Source: Monarcha castaneiventris obscurior
Lineage: Eukaryota; Chordata; Aves; Passeriformes; Monarchidae
NCBI GenBank assembly: GCA_026261815.1
Contig: JAMPIT010000484.1
Span: 16,714,501-16,778,500 of the forward strand
DNA: 64,000 bases
Direction: 5' to 3'
Shown piece after piece: positions 34,244 to 46,500 of this stretch. Positions within the stretch are counted from its first letter, which is position 1; each line of letters opens with the position of its first letter. The notes below the pieces were generated by a model, which had not been told where the DNA came from, searched no databases, and was given only the letters and a program-made list of their open reading frames with translations. Position numbers and translations under genes: made by a program.

Positions 34244-37200
34244 GTGAGTAACTCCTAGAAGGAAGTTTTTTGCTTCTTTATTCTTCCAGCAGCTCACAGA
34301 AACTAATGGGTATTAACCACAGATGTTTCAGGTGTGTGAAATGTTTCAGAGGTTATTGACTATTGCCCAAATCTGTGTGACTTGCAAAGCTGCTCTTCTA
34401 TTAATGTGAATTATTTAAAATCTGCTGAGCTCAAACCCAAAGGAATGTGCTGTATTTCATCTGATGAAGGGAATAATAACTCATGCCTCATGTGCTCTTC
34501 CTTACCACTCATGGTAACCAACAAAAGAAGTAGAAAAACTGAACTCAGCAGTGTGTGACCAAAATTCTCAGAACAAATCGACATTTTTTGAGCAGGAATC
34601 TGTCTCCAGTCATTTGTGATTTTGAACTTTGAACTAACAAATTCTTATTATGAAATGTGGTCTCACAGTTGTAATAAAGAGGCCACAGACAAACTGTCTG
34701 GAGACTGCAGGGAATATTTAAATCCCTTGTCAGTGAGGATAAATACTGGCAAGATCTGCTTTGCAGATGGGCTGAGACACAGCTGACACTGCTTTGTGGT
34801 CTGTGGCCACTATTGAGAGTAATAAGATAATTTGGTGGGTTGTGGAACTTTGTTATTCTTTGAGGAGTGCATTCAGCAGCAGAAAATGTGACCTTCAAGG
34901 AAACTAAATGAAAAAGTGTCTTTTCACTGTTCACTGAGGATTCTTGGATGTCTCTTCATACATTGGAAATCTCTAAAGTCCAAACAAAAGTCTCTCAGAG
35001 TCAGCTCTTTCATTCTTCCTTTGCCAAAAGTTATGCAAATTGTAGCAAAAATGTCAAATTAAAGGGAAGAAAATGGTCATCTTTCTTCTTTCAGTCAGTA
35101 GAGTCTGGCTAATCTTGGCCTTTTGTCACATTCAGTTTCAGCTTATCTCAAACCAGTAGGTTTTGGTTAATAGTTCTATTGGCTTTGTAGATATGGTGTT
35201 AATGTATTGCAACTGCAACATTTTGAATGTTTACAAGAATGGAACATTCTGATCATCAGATTTCTGTTTTGTTGCCCATTTAATGCCTCTTTAGCTTCTG
35301 AAAAATAGAACAGAAAAAACTTGTTGAAACACTGGGCTTTGTCAGTGACAAGTGGAGTCACACAGCCAGTTAGAGCAACCCAAAGTCTTGGTACAAAGCT
35401 GAAATAAAAATCACAGGACACAGAGCTTCCCTTTTCTTCCTGCTAATCTGCAGTGTTTTGTTTACATGGGTTCCCTTCACAGCACCCAGGTTTTGCCCAA
35501 ATTCCTCAGCACACTTGCACCAGTCGTTCCTCACGTGGGCAGGGAGAGCCCCTGGCTGAATTCAGCTCTGTAATCAGATGCTTGTAATTCTTTATCACTA
35601 TTATCACTCTCTTGGGCTGTTAGAAGGCTTCTGCATCATTCTTTCATGTTGTTGCTGTTTGGAGTGTTCTGTGTAAACCTCCAGCAGAAATATTCAGGAG
35701 GGAACATGGATACATCTGAAGGGCACCAGCTTCTCCCCTTTGCAGCTTTGATAGCTGTTGGTCTTTCATGACAGAGTTTTCACAGGTTTCTCTCTTGCAT
35801 CTTCTCTCTGCACATTCCTTTAGCTCACCTGCCTTTTCTTGTTCTAGGCTACAATTGAAATGACAGGGTTTTGTCCTTTGTAAGTTTAAAATTGAATATG
35901 AGTGCTTAAACAGCCCTGAACTGATTTTCTTACCTGCTGCTCTCATTTGGATTACTGTTAAAATGCCTCAGGCCAACTCCAAAACATCATAAAGATGAAA
36001 TAAGGAGAGAGGTGTATTTGTATTTTTCAAGGAGCAGTAAAAAGCATTCCTTTTATACACTCTGTGGCTAAAGCTTACAGCTGCCACAAATGAGGCAGCC
36101 AGAAAAGCCTTTTCACAGGGAGAAGCTGAAAAAAATTTGAGAGACTGAAAACCTAACAAAGGCTGAAACAAATACATGATCTGTCAAGGGAGACTTCTAC
36201 TGAATCCACAAGAGAATGCTTATGGGAGGGGGGAAAAAAATCAATTTACTTCACTAGTCTTCCTCAGCTTGCCTTATTATTGTTAAAGATTTATGTCTGA
36301 ATTTTTTTTTTCTCACAATTGAGATTTTCCTCTTTGTTAATCCCACAGTCATGTTAAAATCTCCCTAAGAGGATATAGCACCACAGCTGTAGTTATAAGC
36401 TCATTATGTAAAAGTATAAAGGTTTACTTTTATAATTCTTTTTAATATATATGTAAAATAATTTAAAAGAGAGATGGAAATTAACTTAAATTCTCAGTCC
36501 ATTTTTTCTGAAATCACTTTATTTAATATTTCGTATTAATTTTTATCTGTAATGAAATTTTTTGCTCTTTAAACATGTTATTCTTTGTGTCCATTTTACC
36601 ATTCTCCTGAAAACTTCATGCATTTCTCTTCTATAATCACTTTTTCTGGGGTTTTTTTGTACTATTCTCTTTCAATCCTTTTTTTCCTCTTTCAGTCCTT
36701 TTTTTCCTCTTTCTCCAGCCCTAGATCTTAAAATTCTTACCCATTAATGCCTGAATGCTTTTCCCTTTTGCTCTTCCATTGTTGCTATTTGCCCAGCTGG
36801 ACAAGAGCTCACATCCCATTGCTGTCCCCAGCTGCTGACACCGGGGGCTGCTGTGGGATGGAAAACATTCCAAATGTGCATTTGCTGCAGAATCAGCCAG
36901 CCTCAAAGCTGATGGATGGCTCAGGAGAAAATTGTTGTTTAAAGGAGAAATAGATTCTTTTATATACTTGGTATTTGGACAAGTGAAATGTGAGCACAAT
37001 AAGACACATTCCAAGCAGATGTTTCCAGGCCAGCCTGTCAAAGCTGGGAGAAGATGCTCCTTCCTGGCACTCAGGAAATCAAAGTGCAGCTTCCACTGGC
37101 ACTTGGTAAAAAACTGACTTAAAGCTGCCTGTACAGTTGATTTTGGGATAACTTTGTTCCAGGTTAATTGGCAGGCATAAGTTGTTGGAGGCTGAAATCT

Positions 37201-38843
37201 ATTTTAACTTGCACTCCAGAGGCTTGTACGGCAACTAAAAATCACCACAGCTTAGACTTTTGTTTGTATCTGTGAGGAGGGAGGATGGTATAGAATCTGT
37301 GCTCTGAGTTCTCTCTCTACTTTTAGGAGAATCTTATTTGGAGTAGGATAAATGACTTTTAATGTGTTGTCAATGTGAAGATAACTTTTGTTTTTTCTGG
37401 ATGAGTAAGCTAAACCAGCACAGAACACCACAATTACTGGCAGGGGCTTTGTACTGTCCATTAATGCTTTAGCTCTGTTGCATTTTGGTTTTGAGGGATT
37501 GTTTTGGGGAGCACAAATACAGTCAATTTACCATCCTGGGAAGTTCTGCAAGGTCACTTGTGTGCTGATCTGCCTCGTGTGACTGGGTGGGTAACTGGTG
37601 TCTCCTCCCAGAAGGGATGTAAGCACTTACAGCAGGTGGGAGCAGAGCAAGTGAAATGTTTCAGGACACAGACGTTTTCTATGAATTTCATTTGTTCCAA
37701 GTTGTCTCTGTTCCTTTTGCTGCTGTAAGAACATTTGGGGGTGTCAGTAATTGTGCCACTGCAGGCTTTGGGGGTTACCTCATTAATCTTGGCAGCACAT
37801 GGTTTTGCAATACTGAAGATGCAGGAAATTACCAGCTCCTACTTGTAGAGAGCCTGAATTCCTTCTGCCATGCTGTTTTCAGTTACATCAGGCAGCAAAC
37901 CAAAACATCCCCACTGTCTTCACAGGAGCTGGTTTGTGTCTAACCCTGGTTGTGCTGACATGGTGTACTCTTGGGGAGAAGCAAAAAAGGGAAAAAATGG
38001 TGATATCCTTGGAGAAGTTTTACAAAGTGACTTATTTCTCAAAACTCCCAAGAGCTGAAAGCTTAGAGTATTAGCATTTTTTTTTAACCTTTAAGAGTCA
38101 GTAGGACAGAGGTTTAATTAAATTGTTTCATTCAATTGCTTTTCAGGAGAAATGAGATTCACAATTGCTGCTGAGTTAAAAATTGCTGACTTCATGGGGA
38201 ATCATTGAATCTTGCCGTTGTGATTTAATTAAAGCACAGTTGAATTTAAAATGCAGTTAGACTTGATCAACACACTGCTTTTCCTTTCTTTTTTAACCAG
38301 TGGCACTGTTTGTAGTAAAGGTGCCAGTTTTTCACATGAGAGAAGATTGTGTGGCTCTTTCATGTAAAAGCTTGATAAAGAGGGGAACTTTGGTTTTTTG
38401 CCCTCCTCTCCCCATTCTGAAGTCTCTCCCATCCTATGGGACAGCAGCCTGTGGGCTCAGGGCTGGTTTCCTTGGTTCCTGTCTCAGTGGCACTGCAATT
38501 CCTGCGTGTTGTGCTCTGGATCCTGAACAGAAATGTAGCACTCATTTTCTGCATGCACGGAATTCAGACAGAATGTCCAGAGCTTTCTTCATTCTGTCAT
38601 AATCTGAAGAGTGGAACAATGGCTTTGATGACAGAAGAGTCCCAGCTCCCGAGTGTCCATTGAAAGGATATAACTATTAGGGAATATTTTGTTCCCTTCC
38701 ACTTCTAAAAATAAGAGTTTTGTGGGATTTCTCTCATTCATCCAAACTTTGTACAAGCTTTCATATTATCTCTACAGCAAAGCTGGCTCTCGTATTCCAA
38801 GAGGAGAAAGCATTTAACTTGAATTAGTGTTCTTTTATTTTAG
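34244..38843 (+). other. Intron between window exons 6 and 7
   Basis: A 4.6-kb intron without a recognised repeat family. It contains a duplicated 20-base pyrimidine unit at 36667-36713 and AT-rich sequence around 36230-36570. No exon is supported. Confidence 0.75.
36667..36713 (+). repeat. Tandem 20-nt pyrimidine-rich repeat
   Basis: The unit ctctttcaRtcctttttttc occurs twice (36667-36686, 36687-36706) and starts a third time (ctctttc, 36707-36713). The repeat sits in a pyrimidine-rich tract on the transcribed strand that resembles PTB-binding intron sequence. It has no good exon after it. Confidence 0.85.
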
Positions 38844-38932
38844 GTGTAACAATGAAAACGAATGGTGCCAGATCCATGAAAATATCATCCGCAAGTCCAG
38901 CACCAAATACACAGCCCCCAGCTCCAACTATG
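38844..38932 (+). CDS. DOCK3: DOCK3 window exon 7 (89 nt)
   Basis: Acceptor tcttttattttag, donor gtaaat. The first base completes the threonine codon. It then reads CNNENEWCQIHENIIRKSST and KYTAPSSNY (fragment residues 192-220), ending with one base of a glycine codon. WCQIHENIIRKSS matches DOCK3. The serine-rich end (SSTKYTAPSSNY) is the usual variable spot. Confidence 0.95.
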
Positions 38933-41034
38933 GTAAATATTTCCTTGTGCTTGTTTGTCAGAGCAGCAGCTCAACATCTCCTTCAGGAAACTGCTGATTA
39001 TTTGTAGCAGAGAAACTCACCGAGATGTGAGGTTTTCCTTTTGTAGCTAATGACAGATAAATAGGGAAAGTAAATCCTGTCTTATCTGTTTACCTCATGT
39101 AATGATGTCTGTAGTTGCTAATTCAGAGATATCACTGCTCTCCCACTCCAAATGAAGCAGCTGATAGGATACAGTTCAGCTTCATTACAGCCAGTTCTGC
39201 ATTCATTACCAAGTGCCTGAATCATGGCATTATCCAAATACTGAATTTGTCTTAATTTCACTTGTTTGCATACTGAGATGCTGTACTGGAATATGCAGTG
39301 CACGCTCCCATAGAAGAGATTAAGGACAACAATAAGCAAACAAAACATTTTGCAGGTTTGGAATTTTACTGTGTGTAAAGCTGGTTTCATTCTCTGCTGC
39401 ACCTCCTGTTAAAGTTATTCAATAGTCATCATTAAAAGATTTTCTTAAATTGTTTATAACTTTGAAAACTTGGGCAACATGTCTGAACTTCCAAATTTGC
39501 TCCAGTCCTTTGACACTGGAATTTTTTGAATTTATTTCCATTGGTTTGTTTTTAATAGCAAGCAAGGATATAAAAGGAACAACTTTTCCTGTAAGTGACA
39601 AAGAGTGACTCCTAATGAACACGTGTCTCTTGTGTGCTGTGAAACCTTCTGGACACACAGATGCCCTCATACATGGTATTCAAAGGGGTTGAATTTTTTC
39701 CATGGTTTCAAAGCCTGTGTTTTCCCTGCAGTGCTCTCCTGCCTACTCAGCTGGGCAGTTGCAAGTCCATGTTTTGGCAGCTTTTTAGTACATACATGCT
39801 GACTGTCCAGCTGGCTGGTTTGCCTCCCTTTTTCTTCATTTTAAGGCTTTATGCTCATTTTTTTCATCCCAACTCCCAGTATTCATTAAATTTATACAAT
39901 CCTCATGTAATCTGGATATCCACTTATTTGCCAAATTTGGCTGAAGCCAAACAACAGGCTTGAAAATTATTTCAAGGGGGGAAGGCAGGAAGTGGGTGGG
40001 AGGTACACGATACTCCTGGTTTCGTTCCCTTGGTAACTTGTCTGACAAAATGGTGACTAAATATTGGTCACAAAGCCCAGATATTGAGCTTAGGAAAGAG
40101 CAGGACTTTGGATGGCTCGTGCAAAAACCTGCATCCAAGGCAGGGTTTGGTTGGTGTGTGTTGTTCTGGGCAGTGAACAGGGAGGACACAAAGAACTCTT
40201 GACCAAGTGACACTGAAGGGGATAAAGAATGTGGAGAATTGCTCTGTGCAGGAATTCTCATGGATACGGGGAGCTGGTAGTGTGTGCTCAGCAGGTGGGA
40301 CTGGGCTTGAATGCCTGAGCTCAGTGCTGGTATTTTTTGGTATGGTAGTGCTGAACTTTGTGATTTTACCAATACACTCCCCTATGTTGTATATTAAAAG
40401 CAACTAGAGAAAACAGCCGGACTGAGATTAAGTGTGTAATTATTCCTAGGGCAGCTGCTCAGAGGGTACACTGAACAACAGAGCTGGTTGCTGAAGTCAG
40501 TTGGGCCAGTTGGCACTCCTGAGACATGTTGAGGAACTGCTGGGAATTTCATTAAAATCAGCATCCTTCTATGAAGCAGTTAAAGAAATGAGTGGAACGG
40601 ATACACTTTGAGATTTAAGTTTTTCCATGGTATTAAGCAGGATTAAAGGCACTTGAGAGATGTTCCAGAGCTTTGTGTGGTTGATGGTCCCTCAGACAGA
40701 GGTGGCATTGCTCATACATGTGTTGTAACCTGCTGCATGTGAGGAATAGAAGTAATGGAAGTACTTTCTGTAGCCTGGGACACATCTGCAAAATTAAATA
40801 TTCTGATTGTTAAGAGTTGTATTTTAATATAATTTTGTGCTCTTAACTGATCCCTTATAACAGTTTTGTTTCTTCCATTTTAATTTTCGGGTGCTCCAAG
40901 GGAGAAAAGAGCTCTGTGTTTATATGTTGTGTTAAATTAACTGTGGAACAAAATGTTAGTTTACCTGCATGCTTTGTACACACAGAATCTGATTCTTAGG
41001 GCAGAAACAATGAACCTCTTTGGTTTTTTTCCAG
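38933..41034 (+). other. Intron between window exons 7 and 8
   Basis: A 2.1-kb intron. A 178-codon open frame on the - strand (39836-40372) has no motif I recognise and no coding signature. Nothing else was found. Confidence 0.7.
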
Positions 41035-41160
41035 GACTTATAATATCTCTTCAGCTTCTTCGTGGTGACATGGAGCAGATCCGAAGGGAGAACCCCATGA
41101 TCTTTAACAGAGGCGTTTCTGTCACCAGGAAGCTGGGATTTCCTGATGTTATAATGCCAG
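41035..41160 (+). CDS. DOCK3: DOCK3 window exon 8 (126 nt)
   Basis: Acceptor ggtttttttccag, donor gtaaat. It completes a glycine and then reads LIISLQLLRGDMEQIRRENP, MIFNRGVSVTRKLGFPDVIM and P (fragment residues 222-262), with one base of the next glycine. GDxxQIRR and TRKLGFxxxIMPG are hallmarks of the segment just before DHR-1 throughout DOCK-A/B proteins. The exon is phase-symmetric (1-1). It is the upstream partner for the candidate microexon at 43551. Confidence 0.96.
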
Positions 41161-43453
41161 GTAAATAGAGCAGCTCCAAGCTGAAAATATTGGTCCTTCT
41201 TTCCTGTACTCCACCACTCAAGTGCAGCTGGGCACTTTATTCGAGTGAGACTCATAACAGAGTTGTCTTATTTATCAGTAAATGCCAGATTTGGGGAGGC
41301 AAATGCTAAAACATGGTCAGCAACAGACATTACAGTGATAGAAGGTGTTAAAATCACACGGATAGAAGGGGATCTGGAAAGATTCTTCTGAGAGTCCCCA
41401 CAACCCCTGCCAGTTAATATTGCTCTTGTACACTCAGCATAGAGATTTTTAAATGCATGAAATTTCTTCTTCCCAACAATCCAAATCCTGGAAGAAAAGA
41501 GCTTCTACTTTGCCACCTTGATGTTTCTGAGTTCGTGTGATCCTTTTGTGATGAGAAGTAGAGGAGGTGCAGATCTGGTTGGATTTTCCCTCTGGCCTCA
41601 TGGAGCAGCTGGTCCGTGCAGTGTCTTGGCTGCAGCACTGCTGTGCTTCCTCTGCTCCTCACCTCTGGAGCAGCAGCTGGAGATGCTCCTTGGCTTGGCA
41701 GCCCCAGCACAGCCAAGAATTCATTTAGAGAAGAGCCCAGAGCGTGGCCAGTCATGCAACCCTGTAAAAGCTGGTGTTACACTGGCTTGACCTCTGCAGT
41801 GTGGTGAGAAATGTCTGTAAACACCAGGTAAGAAAAGAAAAGCAGTTGAGGAAGTGCGAAGGAACTTTCATTGTGATTATAAATGAGGTCACTGCCAGAG
41901 TAGGGAGGAGCTGTGAAGAGAGGGATAGTCATGAATGGGGCTCTAAACGAAGGCTTTCACTTTTTTGGGTATAATCCAGAAGAATGAAATCTCTGGAAAA
42001 TGAGGAGATTGAAATGTAGTGTAGTGCAGCAAACAGTGTTCACTCTAATTGCTAATCAAGTTTTTTTGGAAATCAAAGTATGTTTGACATACTCAAGTGA
42101 CAGCAGATATTTGCCTGTTTGCTTTTAGAACAACAGATCCAACTGGGGTTGGAGTTTGCCTGACATCCAGGATAGAACATTTGGGTTATGTGACCTTTCA
42201 GGTGGATTAGCCCAGCTACAAGAACAAGGAATCTCTGTCAATTGATTTGGTGCTTATGTTGCTACAGCCAGGATCAAACATTCTTCCTTGGCTTTCTGAG
42301 TATTGTCTAAAGTTGAAAAATAATTCACTAGGGACACACCTGACAAAAAAAGAAACAAAAAATCCCCAACCAAAGACTGAAGCCTGTCATGCACATTAGC
42401 AGTTCTCAGCCATGTCTGCTGCTTTAATAGTCTTTGTCAAACTGCCTCTTCCTTGCTTTGCTTCAGAACTGTTTGTCATTAAACACAGGTTTTCTTCTTC
42501 CAGAAAACAGCACAGAAAATCCATGACTTGTATTTTGCAAGTGGATATCGATTTTTCAAGGCTGTGTGGTTTAAAAATGGTTTTTATAAATAAATTAATA
42601 AAGGCTGCATCACCTGGTACTATTAAAATAAGCAGTGATCATTATGCTGAACCAAGAAATCTGTTTTTTAAAAAGTAAATAGCTCCAACATTTCAACTTA
42701 ATTTTTTTTGTCATAGGTTTGAACGTTTTCACTTTCTTTTTTAACAGGAAATCCTTTTGCATGTGCACATCTTAACTATTAAAATTCTGTAGCTGTGTCT
42801 CATTACCGTTTCCCTACCCCATTTTGTTTTCTAAACTGCAGCATTAGCTCCCTGTATCAAGCCCTCTTTCTCTGTCCCTCAGATATGAGCACATCAGTGG
42901 TAGCTGGTCATCACTGAGAAACAAAGTGAAACTGGTCTTCGTGGGCTTGTACCTTGCATGGTTGTGCAGAACAAACTTAATATTCTACAAAATAGAATAT
43001 TCTTCTGCTGTAAAGCTAAAATGTTCTTTGTTTCCTACTGTGTTGTGATCTGACAAGAGCATCAGAAAAACTTCAGTTATCTTTTTTGGCAAAATCAGAA
43101 GGGATTTGGTCAAACCAGCCTCCTGAAGAAGTTATGGTGGGGTTTTGTTCATTTGTGGTTTGCTGGTTTGTTTTTTTTTCTTTTATTCCTTTTCTAAATT
43201 GCTCCTGGGTTTAAGGCCGTGCATCTGATCCTGCCCATTTTACCTTTCTCAGAGCTGGGAGCAGTGAGGCCTGTGCTGCTCCTTGGGGATTGCAGCTGGG
43301 CTCTGTGCAGGACTTGCTGAGCAGAACTCTGTTGCATAGGCTTGGCTTTCAGTCCCCAAGGACATCCCTCCCTTTCCCCATGTGCTGATAAGTATTCTGT
43401 CTTTTCCTTTGATCCTTTGATGAAAAGTGCATGCTTCATCTGCGACTCGTGAG

Positions 43454-43550
43454 TGATGTTTCTTTCTCTTTTTTCTCTCTCCTTGTCTTAATTTCCTGGC
43501 TTCTCTCCCGTTCCTTTCCCTTTATTCTCTCCCCTTTGTTTCTGATGCAG
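43454..43550 (+). promoter_or_regulatory. Splice control tract before the candidate microexon
   Basis: From 43454 to the acceptor at 43549-43550 there is no AG dinucleotide for 95 bases. The tract is very rich in C and T, with many CUCUCU/UCUU-type PTB sites. It has a branch-point-like cttaat at 43487-43492, about 59 bases from the acceptor, and a TGC directly before the final AG (tctgatgcag). Long AG-free zones, PTB sites and a UGC next to the 3' splice site are known features of neuronal microexons controlled by PTBP1 and SRRM4. Its role here is inferred. Confidence 0.5.
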
Positions 43551-43568
43551 AGATGAAGATTGTTGGGT
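43551..43568 (+). CDS. DOCK3: Candidate in-frame 18-nt neuronal microexon of DOCK3
   Basis: agatgaagattgttgggt lies between acceptor tctgatgcag and the consensus donor gtaagt. The intron joins exon 8 (ending ...CCA G) to exon 9 (starting GT GAC...). Inserting the 18 bases keeps the frame and changes IMP-G-DIRND to IMP-EMKIVGC-DIRND, a net gain of six residues without a stop. The insertion point is the exact start of the DHR-1 domain. Support is the strong splice signals, length divisible by three, fitting phase, and control-type flanks (including several TGC and T-rich runs after the donor). I do not recall a described DOCK3 microexon here. Without transcript data it remains a prediction. Confidence 0.5.
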
Positions 43569-46500
43569 GTAAGTTTCTGCTTTTCTGTGTAATGTCTGCT
43601 TTTTGCTTGCTTTTTTTCCATTTTCATATCTTCCATGGAATGTTGGGATTGGTAAAGACAGCAAATCATAGCATCACAGGGAAACTTTGGTAACAGGGAG
43701 GTGAAGACTTTGTCTCTCTTCAGACCACAAGGTTTCAGGCAAATTTAGTAACTGTGGCAGGTGAATCAGTGAGACACAGGTGAGAAACATCTCAGCATCT
43801 GTTCAGTCAGTGAGCACAAAGTCATGGCAAAAATACATTCAGGAAAGGACATGGTAAAATCCATCAGCCATTCTCAGAATGTTCATGGCAAGAGTGTTAA
43901 CGAGACCAAAAGGCATAATTATGTCATAATTATCACCGAAAAGTCTCTACAGGGGAAATAAAAAGTATTATTGTCATAAATAAACTTGTGGAAATGGAAA
44001 GTTGGAGGAGACAAAAAAGCATTAAAAAACAACTTCCTGCTACTGAAAGGCAACTGTTCCAGGGAAGTCACTGCATTTAAAAAGGGCATTGTATAAATTC
44101 TTTTCTATACATAGAAGTCAAACAATGGGTAGCAAATAACATAATAAGTGTTGCTTGTTCCCTTTTCTTTGAGACAATTGTGTTCTGCTCAGTGAAAGCT
44201 GGAGAAGCACACGGAGTTAAACTTGCATAATGTTCTCTTTAGAGAAAAAAAAGCTAATTTAATTTGCCATACAGGCAGTAGATAAAAGCTTTGTTTCCCC
44301 TTGCTCCTGTAATATTGCTCACAGTTATGTTAGTGGTTGCTTACTGTAACTATTTCAAGAATTAAGCCTTAAAAAAAGCCTGCTGCCTGGCTGGTGAGGG
44401 GACAGAGAAATGAGCTGCTGAAATGGATGGAATGTGATCCCCAGAGTGTGGGACAGTGCCAGGAATGCAGTGGGAGTATGGAGGGGATGTCACTGCTAAA
44501 GCCAGGGAAAATCACACAGTGGGAGGATGAGACTGGGAACAAGTCCCAAGGGGCAGCCAGAAAGCAGGACAGGGGTGCTGGGAACCCTTCCCCTGAGCCT
44601 TGGCCAGTTTGTCCTTGTCTCTTTGCTTTGGAAGAGAGATGTGATGAGCACAAAGCTGCTTTGCCAACCTCAGCTGTGCTGAAGTCCCTGCCCTTCCCAG
44701 GGAGCTGTGTTTGCCCTGGGAGGCAGCTGCAGCTCCAGGTGAGGGTGCAGTTTTGCTGTTGGAGATCAGGGTCTCATCACTGGCCTGCTCCAAAGCAGCA
44801 GCTTCCAGGGAAGGGCCATCCAGAGAGGGAATGTGTGGGATAATGTGAGGCAGAGCAGTTCCCCCTGCAAAGGGCTTGGATGAATACAGCCAGAACATGT
44901 GATAAGTCTGCACATGAATAGAAATCCTCTACATTTTATACTTTGCTTCAAAGCTTTTCCTTGCTGGCCCAAGTCCTCAGTCTGAGCTGCTGTAACTCGG
45001 CTCAGGTCAGGGGGGTGATGCTGATTGGCTCTGGTTGTTCATTGATAGATGGGACATAAATGCACGGGTTTGGGTTTTCTTCAGAAGCCGTTGTGGAAGA
45101 TGCTCTGATTCTTTCTTGCCCATTCACTCTTCTGGGAAATGCCACTATTTTTGAAGAGATGCCAAACCCAGGGGTGTTAGAGAGTCCAGCAGAGAGTGCA
45201 TCACAGTGTGGGGCCCTAAGTGAATAGGACCAGCTCAGCAATTTGTTAAGTATAAACCTAAACACTAATATTTCAATTTTTTTTTTTTCCCTTGGCTGCC
45301 TAAATTGTAAAAGACTAAACTTTCAGCTTAAGAAATCCAATATTCTCTGGATAAATAGCTAATTTACTAAGTTAGTTGAAACTAGACCTGCTCGTGCATA
45401 CTGCTGGGAGCTGCCACTTTTCCCCAGCCTACAGGGATTTATTACATGTCCACAAAAGTCACTAAACTTCGACAGCTCAGGAAAAAAAAGTTGTTAGAAT
45501 TGCATTATCAGAAATCTTTCTCCTGTAGAAACTTCTGTGAATTATGCACCCTTTTATGATACAGTATTCTCCTGCACAAAACAGGGACCATTCCTGTCCT
45601 CAGTGTCCAAAGTCTTTAGGATCCCTGAATAAAAAGTGTTCGACTGAATGCAGAGAGCTCCTGTAAATTGTTACTACTTTGCAGTACAAGTCACTGGTCA
45701 GTCTTCCAGTGGAAAAGCTACACACCCTGTCAGGATAAACTCCCATTTCTTCTGCTGGAGACCAGACAAGGAGTGGCTGCTGGGCTGCTTCAGGTTGTTA
45801 AGCCTTGAAAATGATAAATAACTATTTGGAAGTCTTCCAGTACATTCCTTTATACTGCAAATGCAAAATCAATATTTGGCTCGTGTAGCCTTCTCCACCA
45901 CTCCTTTTTGCCCCCATTACCATTAAAATAGTTTCAGGTGATATGAGAAAGGATTTCCTTTCAATACAAGTGAACCCCCCCAAGCTATACTTGATTTATA
46001 ATTTAAACAACTGTACATTGGACATTAGGCTTTGTAAATAGGTTCAAACTGACAAACAAAACAAAACCCCAATAGAGGTGAAGGGAGTTGATAAAGGAAG
46101 AGCCCCGTAACACATCAGGAAATGATGGTTTTAATATTATTGTGGAAAATACTGTCTTTCAAGGCATTTGATACAGAATTAACATCAGTAACCATGTATA
46201 TAAAAAATGCATGGATAATGCTAAAAAGAACGTTGCTTTTGTTTTTAACTGGAAAACAATTGTAGAGAGATGGGCTTTGAAACAAATGCCATTCTGTAAA
46301 CTCTCGTGGGGTTTTCAGTTCATCCCTGACAGCCATCCAGCACAGAGACCTCAGCTTAAAATGACATCAGCAGGCTTTGCTCTATAAATACCATGGCCCA
46401 CTGGCCTTGTAGCATTTTTATTCCTGTTCTGATGGGATGCCACAGCTCACCCAGTTTTTTGCTCTGTGCTGCTGTTTGGGAAGGCCTGAGGCCTCTGGTC

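Noticed and set aside
39836..40372. 178-codon - strand frame in the exon 7-8 intron
   Set aside because: No conserved motif, no promoter or splice context, low-complexity composition; likely chance.
42883..42899. Second possible short exon (after ctctgtccctcag, before gtagct)
   Set aside because: It is 17 bases long, so it breaks the frame, and the donor is weak.
44394..44843. 149-codon + frame in the exon 8-9 intron
   Set aside because: GC-rich stretch with open frames on both strands and no recognised family; no acceptor/donor pair that joins it in phase to DOCK3.
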